From assembly GCF_018619185.1 (NCBI RefSeq), contig NZ_JAAXYC010000012.1:1-57667 (forward strand): a stretch of 57,667 nt of DNA, given 5' to 3'. Numbering within the stretch: the first letter of the stretch is position 1; each line of letters starts with the position of its first letter. The notes beneath the pieces were generated by a model. It searched no databases and had not been told where the DNA came from. It worked only from the letters and a program-made list of their open reading frames with translations. Source of the DNA: Streptomyces sp. McG3. GTDB lineage: Bacteria > Actinomycetota > Actinomycetes > Streptomycetales > Streptomycetaceae. The position numbers and the translations under genes are program-made. Below are positions 50,503-57,667 of the stretch, one piece after another.

Positions 50503-51498
50503 ATGCCGAGGCCTTTGTGGACCGGTGCGATCAGCTTCGGCCTGGTCACCATCCCGGTGAAGGTCGTCTCCGCGACCCAGGACCACTCGATCCACTTCCG
50601 CCAGGTCCACCTGGAGGACCTCGGACGGGTGCGCACCCGGAAGGTCTGCGAGCTGGACGGCGAAGTCCTGTCGCAGGACGAGATCGGCAAGGGCTACGAG
50701 CTCTCCAAGGAACAGACGGTGCCGATCACGGATGAGGAACTGGACCGGATTCCGCTGCCCACCGCGAAAGCCATCGAGATCGTCGCGTTCGTGGACGCCG
50801 GCAGCGTCGACCCGATCCGGATCAGCGACTCCTACTACCTCGCGATCGACGGCAAGGTCGCCGAGAAGCCCTACACCTTGCTGCGCCGGGCGCTGGAGCG
50901 CTCGGACAAGGTGGCCGTCGCGAAGTTCGCCTGGCACAACCGTGAGCGGCTGGGGCTGCTGCGGGTCAGGGAAGGGGCGATCGTGCTGCACTCGATGCGC
51001 TGGCCGGACGAGATCCGCAGCCCCGAGTCCCTGGCCCCGCTCCAGGTCGAGCTGGACGACGAAGAGATCGAGCGGGCCGTCCAGCTCACCGACACCATGG
51101 CTGTGGACAGCATCGCCGGGTTCCGGGACACCTACCGGGACGCCCTGGAGGAACTGCTCACGGCGAAGTCGGAGGGCAAGGAGCTTCCGGAGCCCGCCGA
51201 GGGCGAGGAGCAGCAGGAGGGCAAGGTCGTGGACCTGATGGCCGCGCTGAACGCGTCGGTCGAGGCGGCGAAGGAGAGCCGCGGGGAGGACGGGGGAGGG
51301 GAAGCCACGGTGCACGAGATGCGGCCCCGGAAGAAGACCCCGGCGAAGAGGACGGCCTCGTCCGGGACGTCGGCCACCGGCCGGAAGGCGACCGCGTCCA
51401 GGAAGACCACCGGCCGGAAGACGGGCGCAGGGAAGACGACCGCGGCGAAGAAGACGACCGGCGCCCAACGCACGGCGAGGAAGCGGAGCGCCTCCTGA
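50503..51498 (+). CDS. ku: Ku protein, non-homologous end joining
   Basis: A 331-residue DNA end-binding protein. Bacterial Ku core 1-250 beginning MPRPLWTGAISFGLVTIPVK, with FRQVHLEDLGRVRTRKVCELDG. It is followed by a long Lys/Arg/Ala/Thr-rich tail (about 275-331) like histone H1 tails, as in other actinobacterial Ku proteins. ATG 50503 is chosen because GGAGGT ends 4 bases upstream. It forms an operon with the ligase 20 bases downstream. Ku threads onto broken ends and recruits the ligase. Confidence 0.95.
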   Translation: MPRPLWTGAISFGLVTIPVKVVSATQDHSIHFRQVHLEDLGRVRTRKVCELDGEVLSQDEIGKGYELSKEQTVPITDEELDRIPLPTAKAIEIVAFVDAGSVDPIRISDSYYLAIDGKVAEKPYTLLRRALERSDKVAVAKFAWHNRERLGLLRVREGAIVLHSMRWPDEIRSPESLAPLQVELDDEEIERAVQLTDTMAVDSIAGFRDTYRDALEELLTAKSEGKELPEPAEGEEQQEGKVVDLMAALNASVEAAKESRGEDGGGEATVHEMRPRKKTPAKRTASSGTSATGRKATASRKTTGRKTGAGKTTAAKKTTGAQRTARKRSAS

Positions 51499-51518
51499 CC
51501 GAGGACCGGGACGGTTCC

Positions 51519-52481
51519 GTGGCGCGTCTGCCCCGCATCGCGCCGATGCTCGCGACCCCCGGGCGGCTGCCCCCGCCCTCGGAGGACACCTCGTACGCGT
51601 ACGAGGTGAAGCAGGACGGGCAGCGGTGCATGGTCTACCTTCCCGGCGACGGGTCCGTACAGCTGCGCTCCCGGTCCGGCGCCGACATCACCCCCGCCTA
51701 TCCCGAGCTCATGAGCCTGGGAGCGGCGCTGGGCTCCCGCCCCGCCGTGCTGGACGGGGAGATCGTCGCCCTGGACGACGAGGGGCGCGGCGACTTCCAG
51801 CGGCTGCAGCCCCGGATGGGGCTGGCCGGCTCCCGGGCCAGGGCGGCCCGCATGGCCGCGAAGGCGCCCGTGCACCTGATGTTCTTCGACGTCGTGTTCC
51901 TCGGCACGAGCCGGCTCACCCGCACCCCGTACTCCGAGCGCCGCGCCGTCCTGGACTCCCTGGACCTGGGCGGGCCCGCGTGGTCGACCCCGGCCGCGGT
52001 CGTCGGACACGGTCGGCGGGCGCTGGAGATGACCCGGGCCGCCGGCTTCGAAGGGATCGTCGCCAAGCGGCGCACCTCCCTCTACGAGCCGGGTGTCCGC
52101 TCCCGGGCGTGGGTCAAGATCCGGCACGTGCGGACCGAGGACATCGTCGTCGGCGGCTGGCTGCCCGGCCACGGCCGCCTCACCTCGCTGCCCGGCGCCC
52201 TCCTCATGGGCCGGCCGGACCCCGGCGGGGGACTCCGCTACGTCGGCGGCGTCGGCACCGGCTGGAGCGACGCCGAACGCGTCACCCTCGGGGCCCTCCT
52301 CCACGCCGCTGCGACCGATACCTGCCCGTTCACCGAGCGGCCCGCGGTGACCGGGGCCCGGTGGGTGGAGCCCCGGCTGGTCGGCGAGGTCCGCTACGCG
52401 ACCCGCACCAGGGCCGGACGGCTGCGCCAGCCCTCCTGGCACCGCCTGCGTCCCGACCTCACACCCGATGACCTCGGCTGA
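51519..52481 (+). CDS. ligD: ATP-dependent DNA ligase, stand-alone LigD ligase domain
   Basis: A 320-residue ligase with all nucleotidyl-transferase motifs: I KQDG (Lys31 adenylated), III MFFDVVFL, IV EGIVAKR, V WVKIR; the OB-fold runs from about 200 to the end. No polymerase or phosphoesterase domain is attached, unlike mycobacterial LigD; Streptomyces often splits these functions among genes. GTG start. It follows Ku closely, so the pair makes a minimal NHEJ system. Confidence 0.92.
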   Translation: MARLPRIAPMLATPGRLPPPSEDTSYAYEVKQDGQRCMVYLPGDGSVQLRSRSGADITPAYPELMSLGAALGSRPAVLDGEIVALDDEGRGDFQRLQPRMGLAGSRARAARMAAKAPVHLMFFDVVFLGTSRLTRTPYSERRAVLDSLDLGGPAWSTPAAVVGHGRRALEMTRAAGFEGIVAKRRTSLYEPGVRSRAWVKIRHVRTEDIVVGGWLPGHGRLTSLPGALLMGRPDPGGGLRYVGGVGTGWSDAERVTLGALLHAAATDTCPFTERPAVTGARWVEPRLVGEVRYATRTRAGRLRQPSWHRLRPDLTPDDLG

Positions 52482-52638
52482 GTCGCGTCGGCGGCCGGCC
52501 GTGGACCACCGTCCTGGACCGGAGAAGATGACGCGTCACCGTGCGCCACGCACCGGATGGTCGGGCCCGTCCTCGTGCCGGGACCCGGAATGCCGGTCCT
52601 CCGCGACCCCGCCGGCCGGCCCGGTGCCGTTCACCGGC

Positions 52639-53409
52639 TCAGCGGACGGCCACCAGGACACTGTCGTCGCCGCACTGCCAGACGGTGGCGGCACCGCTGA
52701 AACCGGCTTCGCTCAGGAGCGTCATCTGGTCGGCGGTCGTCAGTCCGTGGGGCTCCCTGAAGGTGCGGTGCGCGATCGGCGAGCGGGCCCGGGCCTCGGC
52801 GAGCGGGGCGAGTTCCGGGGCGGAGAGGAAGGACTTCCACCAGCCCGCCCAGGCCTCGCGGCCCTGACGGCCCGTCCGGTGGCCGCGGCGGAAACGGACA
52901 TGGCGGGCGATGTCGTTCAGCTCCCGGTTGTCGGCGGGCCTGCGGTTGTCGGCGTCGACGAAGACGCCTCCGGGGCGCAGCCGGCCGGCCAGGGTGCGGT
53001 AGAGCGCGGCGAGTTCGTCGGGGTCGAGCCAGTGGAGCGCGGTGGACGAGACGGCCGCGTCCCAGGGCGCCGGTGCGATGTCGTCGGCCCAGCCGGGTGC
53101 GGTGAGGTCGCGCGCCAGGAGGCGGATGTCCGTGCCCGTGACCGCCTCCTCCGCGAGACCGAGGAGGAGCGGGTCCGCGTCGACGCCGACGGTGTCGGCC
53201 CGCGGGAAGGCGCGGGCCAGCCGGGTGGTCAGCGAGCCGGTGCCGCAGCCCAGGTCCACCAGGAGCGGCCGGGTGGCCGTCCCGCTCCGGTCGAGGGACC
53301 GGCCGACGATGTCGAGGACGACCTGGAAGCGTTCCTCCCGGTCCGGGCTGTAGCGCTCCTGCTGCTCGTCCCAGCGGTGCAGCCAGGTGCGGGCGGTCTC
53401 GCCGAGCAT
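52639..53409 (-). CDS. class I SAM-dependent methyltransferase
   Basis: A 256-residue enzyme. SAM-binding motif I is LVDLGCGTGSL near 50-60, with VGVDADPLLL as the acidic loop and WDAAVSSTALHWLDP as motif IV. The type is common in natural-product clusters; the acceptor is unknown. AGAGG precedes ATG 53409. Last gene of the minus-strand operon at the right edge, about 100 bases after the SDR. Confidence 0.88.
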   Translation of the reverse strand: MLGETARTWLHRWDEQQERYSPDREERFQVVLDIVGRSLDRSGTATRPLLVDLGCGTGSLTTRLARAFPRADTVGVDADPLLLGLAEEAVTGTDIRLLARDLTAPGWADDIAPAPWDAAVSSTALHWLDPDELAALYRTLAGRLRPGGVFVDADNRRPADNRELNDIARHVRFRRGHRTGRQGREAWAGWWKSFLSAPELAPLAEARARSPIAHRTFREPHGLTTADQMTLLSEAGFSGAATVWQCGDDSVLVAVR

Positions 53410-53512
53410 GGTTCGCCTCTTTCGGTCGAGGGGCGGGGAGAGTGTGTCGTACGGCGCGATGGACGGGGGCGGGGCTCGGCGTGGCCGGGTCCGTCCGCCT
53501 GTCGCGGGGCGC

Positions 53513-54271
53513 TCAGCCACGGCCGACGAAGGGCATCGTGGTGGGGAGGACGGTGAGGGACTGCACGTTGGCGGTGACAGGCAGGGAGGCCATCAGCAGG
53601 AGGGCGTCGGTGAAGTGGGACACCGGCAGTGTCGACTCCACCGCCTCGCTGCCGTCGGCCTGACGCGCGGGGGGCTGCGGGGCGCCGTCCGGTGGCTCGA
53701 CGTTCCCCACGTCGAGCTGGCCGCAGGCGATGTTGTGGGCGCGGCCGTCGAGGGAGAGCGAGCGGGTCAGGCCGAGGACCGCGTGCTTCGCCGCGGTGTA
53801 GGCGGCGGAGTGCGGGCGGGGTGCGTACGCGGACGGCGCACCGTTGTTGATGATCCGTCCGCCGGAGGGGTTCTGCTCGCACATGACGCGGAACGCTTCC
53901 CGCGAGCAGAGGAACGTGCCGGTGACGATCGTGCCCAGCACCCGGTTCCAGTCGTCGAGGGCCACCTCGGCCACGGGAACGCGGGGCGCCGGGGCTCCGG
54001 CGTTGTTGAAGAGCAGATCGACCCTCCCGTACCGGTCGCGGGCGGCACGGAACAGCGCCGCGACCTCGTCGGGGCGGGTGATGTCGGTGGGGACGGCGAG
54101 AGCGTTTTCGTCCCCGGCCGGGGAGAGGGCCGCGGTCCCGTCCAGGGCGTCGGGGCGCCGGCCGGCCAGAACCACGTTCCAGCCCCGGCCGAGCAGGGCC
54201 AGGGCGGCGGCACGGCCCAGTCCGCTGCCCGCGCCGGTGACGACTGCCGTACCGCTCACGGCGCCCCTCAC
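53513..54271 (-). CDS. short-chain dehydrogenase/reductase
   Basis: A 252-residue NAD(P)-dependent oxidoreductase. Cofactor motif TGAGSGLG near 11-18, NNAG near 90, catalytic YTAAK. The usual catalytic Ser position reads in [13 protein letters not shown] 54271 is chosen because it overlaps the TGA of the upstream oxygenase (GTGA), indicating coupling. It probably oxidises or reduces an alcohol/ketone in the same pathway. Confidence 0.88.
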   Translation of the reverse strand: MRGAVSGTAVVTGAGSGLGRAAALALLGRGWNVVLAGRRPDALDGTAALSPAGDENALAVPTDITRPDEVAALFRAARDRYGRVDLLFNNAGAPAPRVPVAEVALDDWNRVLGTIVTGTFLCSREAFRVMCEQNPSGGRIINNGAPSAYAPRPHSAAYTAAKHAVLGLTRSLSLDGRAHNIACGQLDVGNVEPPDGAPQPPARQADGSEAVESTLPVSHFTDALLLMASLPVTANVQSLTVLPTTMPFVGRG

Positions 54272-55152
54272 ACCGCCACCTCGTCCAGCCACAGGCGCAG
54301 GACCCGCCGGTGGTGCGGTTCGGGGCCGTCGGTGAACGGGGAACGACCGTGCATGACGCGGCTGTTGCGGATGATCAACAGGTCTCCGGAGGTCAGGGTG
54401 ACCGCGTGGGCGGTCTCCGGGCGGTTGAGGACCTCGTCCAGGACGTCCAGGGCCTCGGCACGTGCGGCGTCGAGCGGGGGCCGCCCATCGCGCCCGGCGG
54501 AGGCCCGCACCGTACGGGACTGGTAGTAGCAGGTGACGGCGCCGTCCGGTCCGGTGGTGAGGATCGGGGTGCGGACCAGCTGACTGCCCGCGCGGCCGGT
54601 GCGGTCGAAATACCAGTCCTGGCCGAGGAGTTCCAGCACGTCGGGGCGTTCGGCGGCGAGGACGTCATGGATGTACGGAGCTCCGGCCACACGCGTCGCG
54701 CCGCCCCGGGCGGCCGGCCGCAGACAGAGCAGGACGAGGAGGTCGCAGGTGTCGCAGTGGAAGGCGATCTCGTCCGGGTCCCCCTCCCGGTGCCGCAGCA
54801 CCTGCGTCACGTCGCCCGCACCGTTCTGCGGCACGATCTCGCCGAAGTCCCGGACGAGCCGGGAGACCCGCTCGGTGACGTCCGCCTCCTGGTGGAGGTC
54901 TGCGACAGGGCCGGTGGGGAAGAGCTGCCGCACGAGGGCGAACCCGAAGGCATCGAGCCCCGTGCGGATGCGGGAGCGCAGGGCTTCCCAGACCGGGTCG
55001 GGCTCCCTTCGCGGGCCGCCGGCGGCCGACCACAGCCGGGCGCGGTCCTGCTCGGTCGGTGCCAGGCGCCACACCTCGTGCCCGGCCTTGAGCCTGCTGG
55101 TGTCCCAAGCCCCGGAGGGGGTGGGCGCGTTGACACGCGAAGCGTTCTCCAT
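54268..55152 (-). CDS. TauD/TfdA-family Fe(II)/2-oxoglutarate oxygenase
   Basis: A 294-residue non-haem iron oxygenase. The facial triad is readable: His132 and Asp134 (FHCDTCD) and His268 ([10 protein letters not shown]); an Arg in the HRRVLRLWL block binds 2-oxoglutarate. These enzymes hydroxylate or desaturate amino acids and other small molecules. AAGGGA precedes the ATG. It is coupled to the SDR downstream, so a hydroxylation followed by alcohol oxidation is plausible (inference). Confidence 0.9.
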   Translation of the reverse strand: MENASRVNAPTPSGAWDTSRLKAGHEVWRLAPTEQDRARLWSAAGGPRREPDPVWEALRSRIRTGLDAFGFALVRQLFPTGPVADLHQEADVTERVSRLVRDFGEIVPQNGAGDVTQVLRHREGDPDEIAFHCDTCDLLVLLCLRPAARGGATRVAGAPYIHDVLAAERPDVLELLGQDWYFDRTGRAGSQLVRTPILTTGPDGAVTCYYQSRTVRASAGRDGRPPLDAARAEALDVLDEVLNRPETAHAVTLTSGDLLIIRNSRVMHGRSPFTDGPEPHHRRVLRLWLDEVAV

Positions 55153-55218
55153 CGGGGTCCCTTCGGCTGTCCTGTACGTCGTGCCGGCTCCCGCACGAGT
55201 GAGGGCGGCGCGTGCTGT

Positions 55219-56487
55219 TCAGTCCCGGTCCCGTACGGCGGTCGCCACGGCCTTCGACCACAGGGCGAGCGCCTCGTCGACCTGCTCGCCGGTGACGGTC
55301 AGGGCGGGGATCATCCGGACGGTGTTCCCCCAGACCCCGCAGGTCAGTAGCAACAGGCCGAGTTCGGCGGCGGCCTGCTGAGCCCTGCCCGCGGTGTCCG
55401 GGTCGGGCGACCCGTCGGGCCGGCGGAACTCGCTGCCCAGCATCAGCCCACGCCCGCGGACATCGGCGACGGCCGGGGTCCGCTCCGCGACGGCGTGCAG
55501 GCCGCGGGCGAGCCGCATGCCCTGCTCGGCCGCGTTGGCGACCAGCTTCTCGTCGCGGATGACGTCGAGGGTCGCGAGGGCGGCCGAACAGGCGACGGCG
55601 TTCCCGCCGTACGTGCCGCCGTGGGAGCCGGGGCGGGCGAGGCTCATGAGATCGGCGCGCGCGGCGATCGCCGAGAGGGGAAAACCGCTCGCCAGGCCCT
55701 TGGCCGTCACGAGGATGTCGGGGGTCGCGGCCCCGGTCTCGTACTCGTGCGCCCAGAACCGCCCGGTGCGGCCGAACCCGCACTGCACCTCGTCGAGGAC
55801 GAGGACGATGCCGTACCGGTCGGCGCGTTCGCGCAGTCCGGCGAGGAAGCCGTCGGGGGCGGGAACGTAACCGCCTTCGCCCAGTACGGGCTCCACGACG
55901 AACGCGGCGGTCTCCTCCGGGGCGCTGGTGGTGGCCAGGACCCGGTCGAGGCCCCGCAGGGCGAACTCCACCGCGGCGGATTCGTCCAGGCCGAGGTCGA
56001 AGGCGTGGGGGAAGGGCGCGACCGCGACGCCCGGCATCAACGGGCCGGTGCGCGCCCGGAAGCGGGAGCCGGCCGTGGTCAGGGAAGCGGCGCCCATGGT
56101 CCGGCCGTGGAAACCCCCGTCGAAGACGACGGTGCTCGCTCGCCCGGTGGCCTGCCGGGCGAGGCGCAGCGCCGCCTCCACGGCCTCGCTCCCGGAGTTG
56201 GCGTAGAAGAGGGTGTCCAGGCCCTCGGGCAGGACCTCGCCCAGGCGTTCGGTCAGGGTGAGCAGCGGTTCGTGCAGGACGGTCGTGTACTGGCCGTGGA
56301 TCAGCCGGCCCGCCTGTTCGCGGACCGCCTCGACGACCCGTGGATGGCAGTGACCGGTGCTGGTCACGCCGACGCCCGCGGTGAAGTCGAGGTGGCGTCG
56401 CCCCTCCGCGTCGTAGAGGTACAGCCCTTCCCCCCGGACGGCGGTGACGGGAGTGGCCTGCTTCAGTACGGGTGACAGCCGGGGCAT
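55219..56487 (-). CDS. class III aminotransferase (GABA/ornithine type)
   Basis: A 422-residue PLP enzyme. FYANSGSEAVEAALRLAR near 95-111 binds phosphate, LDEVQCGFGRTG has Asp232, and Lys263 in VTAKGLASGFPLS forms the Schiff base. The family transfers omega-amino groups between aldehydes and amino acids. It lies between the reductase and the oxygenase with short gaps, which fits reductive formation of an aldehyde and its transamination to an amine. Substrate unknown. Confidence 0.92.
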   Translation of the reverse strand: MPRLSPVLKQATPVTAVRGEGLYLYDAEGRRHLDFTAGVGVTSTGHCHPRVVEAVREQAGRLIHGQYTTVLHEPLLTLTERLGEVLPEGLDTLFYANSGSEAVEAALRLARQATGRASTVVFDGGFHGRTMGAASLTTAGSRFRARTGPLMPGVAVAPFPHAFDLGLDESAAVEFALRGLDRVLATTSAPEETAAFVVEPVLGEGGYVPAPDGFLAGLRERADRYGIVLVLDEVQCGFGRTGRFWAHEYETGAATPDILVTAKGLASGFPLSAIAARADLMSLARPGSHGGTYGGNAVACSAALATLDVIRDEKLVANAAEQGMRLARGLHAVAERTPAVADVRGRGLMLGSEFRRPDGSPDPDTAGRAQQAAAELGLLLLTCGVWGNTVRMIPALTVTGEQVDEALALWSKAVATAVRDRD

Positions 56488-56551
56488 GGTTCACCTCACG
56501 GTTCGGGGACCTGCGGCGGGAGCCTGCGGCCCGTGGCGGGAGTGCGTGCGC

Positions 56552-57640
56552 TCAGTGGCCGGCGGGGTCCGGCCGGGGCAGGAAGCCGGACTCGGTGGCC
56601 CAGGCCAGCGCGGAGGCCCACCACCGGGGCGTCGGGGCGGTGAACCGGACCCCCAGCCGGTCGAGTACGGCGAGAGTGTGCGAGGAGTCGGTCCGGACGT
56701 TGCGGTCCTCCAGCAGACTCCAGGCCGCTGCCAGCCGGACCTCCTCGGGGTGATCGCCTTCCGCCCGGTCCAGCGCGGCGGCGAAGTCCTTCGCGTCGCG
56801 CAGCTCGATCCGGTGGCCGGACCGCCTCATCCAGCCCACCAGTTCGTCGTGGGCGACCTGATGCGGGGTCTCGACATGGTGGGCCCCGGGGGCCGCGTCC
56901 GCGTACAGGGCCAGTGCCGCGATCCCGGCGGCCACCGTGTCGACGTGGCTGAAGGCGAACGTCGCCCCCTCCAGGCGCGGGGCGGCTCCGGCCAGCAGAT
57001 AGCCGCGCAGGGTCTGGTAGACGCGGTTGGTGGCGATGCCCCCGTGGAACGCGCCGGTGCGGCTGTGGGCGGCGACGTGGCCGCTCCGGTGGATGTGGCA
57101 GCGGCGGCCGGAGGCGGCCCAGGCGCGGACCGCCTCCTCGGCGAGGAACTTGGACCGCTCGTACGGGGTGCGGAAGTGCTGGCCGATGCGCAGATCGGCC
57201 TCGCTGAACCGGCGGTTGGGGGCGGCGGGGTCGATCCCGCCGGCCACGGCGAGCGTCGAGATGTGGTGGAACCGGACCCCGCCCATGGCCTCGGCGTCGA
57301 TCCAGGCCAGCAGCCGCCGCACCCCGTCGTGGTTGGTGCGCTCCAGATCCTCGGGCGGGGCGACCAGGCGGACGTCGGCGGCGGCGTGGACCACGATCTG
57401 GGCGTCCCGGGCGAGGGCGTGCCCGGCCGCGGAGAGGCCCAGCCCTTCGCGGCCGATGTCCCCGGCCACCACACGCAGACCGGGCGAGACGCGGCGCAGC
57501 CGGCCTGCGGCGTCCTGGTCGCGCTCTCCGCGTACCAGACAGGTGACCTGCGCGCCGCGCTCCAGCAGGGCGTCGAGCAGGTGCCCGCCCACATAGCCCG
57601 TCGCCCCGGTGAGCAGTACGCGGGCCGGTTCGCGCACCAC
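56552..57640 (-). CDS. NAD(P)-dependent extended SDR, thioester-reductase-like; 5' end may be outside the window
   Basis: At least 362 residues. Nucleotide-binding GATGYVGGHL near 12-21, IVVHAAADV near 82-90, and catalytic YERSK. It resembles the NAD-binding-4/thioester reductase group that ends some NRPSs and carboxylic acid reductases. GTG 57640 gives a complete-looking Rossmann domain with no ribosome binding site, but the frame remains open to the edge, so it may be the C-terminal domain of a larger enzyme. Its partner aminotransferase follows after 64 bases. Confidence 0.8.
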   Translation of the reverse strand: MVREPARVLLTGATGYVGGHLLDALLERGAQVTCLVRGERDQDAAGRLRRVSPGLRVVAGDIGREGLGLSAAGHALARDAQIVVHAAADVRLVAPPEDLERTNHDGVRRLLAWIDAEAMGGVRFHHISTLAVAGGIDPAAPNRRFSEADLRIGQHFRTPYERSKFLAEEAVRAWAASGRRCHIHRSGHVAAHSRTGAFHGGIATNRVYQTLRGYLLAGAAPRLEGATFAFSHVDTVAAGIAALALYADAAPGAHHVETPHQVAHDELVGWMRRSGHRIELRDAKDFAAALDRAEGDHPEEVRLAAAWSLLEDRNVRTDSSHTLAVLDRLGVRFTAPTPRWWASALAWATESGFLPRPDPAGH

Positions 57641-57667
57641 GAGGACCGCGGGGGACGGGGGCGGGGG

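Overview
The window looks like chromosomal DNA from a Streptomyces or close relative. G+C is very high, codon third positions are almost all G or C, GTG starts are common, and the families are typical of the group: MbtH-partnered NRPS, DUF4331 proteins, snapalysin, secreted ricin-domain carbohydrate enzymes, and Ku with a stand-alone LigD-type ligase. I saw no rRNA, tRNA, CRISPR array or intact insertion sequence.

Layout. 0-11 kb: one 3489-residue trimodular NRPS (C-A-T, C-A-T, C-A-T-TE) on the minus strand, coupled by a 4-base overlap to an MbtH protein; this is the edge of a cluster that continues to the left. 11.1-12.3 kb: a small secreted peptide with two copies of a C-x4-C motif, a 27-bp hairpin terminator, and a fasciclin-domain lipoprotein. 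13.2-21.5 kb, minus strand: a set of cell-surface genes I interpret as a nickel-handling locus. It holds two DUF4331 proteins, a class F-like sortase, a membrane-anchored TPR protein and a His-rich NicO-type nickel/cobalt transporter. Two sites match the Streptomyces nickel regulator (Nur) box as I remember it, and predicted mature N-termini resemble Ni/Cu ligands. 22-27.3 kb: an acetate-family (YaaH) transporter, a subtilase, a small secreted protein, and a MerR locus with two identical mirror-image operator/promoters. 27.4-32.2 kb: a GntR-controlled catabolic operon (MFS transporter, AtuA-like, DUF4387, hydrolase). 32.4-36.8 kb: an MMPL transporter with a two-component system.

37.5-42.1 kb: two overlapping genes for secreted sugar enzymes, a PQQ-type dehydrogenase and a ThuA-DUF1080 protein, that share a nearly identical 384-bp ricin-lectin segment. 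42.3-46.7 kb is partly decayed: a truncated gene ending in an inverted copy of its own 3' part, a CocE hydrolase with a TetR regulator, and a CorA fragment abutting a GH76 fragment. 46.6-52.5 kb: an unusual 48-residue basic protein, snapalysin, a cupin, an AraC regulator, a phosphotransferase and the Ku/ligase NHEJ pair. 52.6-57.6 kb, minus strand: an operon with an NAD(P)-dependent reductase, a class III aminotransferase, an Fe(II)/2-oxoglutarate oxygenase, an SDR and a methyltransferase. It is probably part of a second biosynthetic cluster that runs off the right edge.

How it fits together: the window is accessory-rich, with two partial specialised-metabolite clusters flanking surface, metal, sugar and catabolic islands. 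Many operons use ATGA or GTGA stop-start overlaps, and several have operators readable by eye (Nur-like, MerR, GntR, TetR). Functions come from motif recognition and memory of families; no database search was run.
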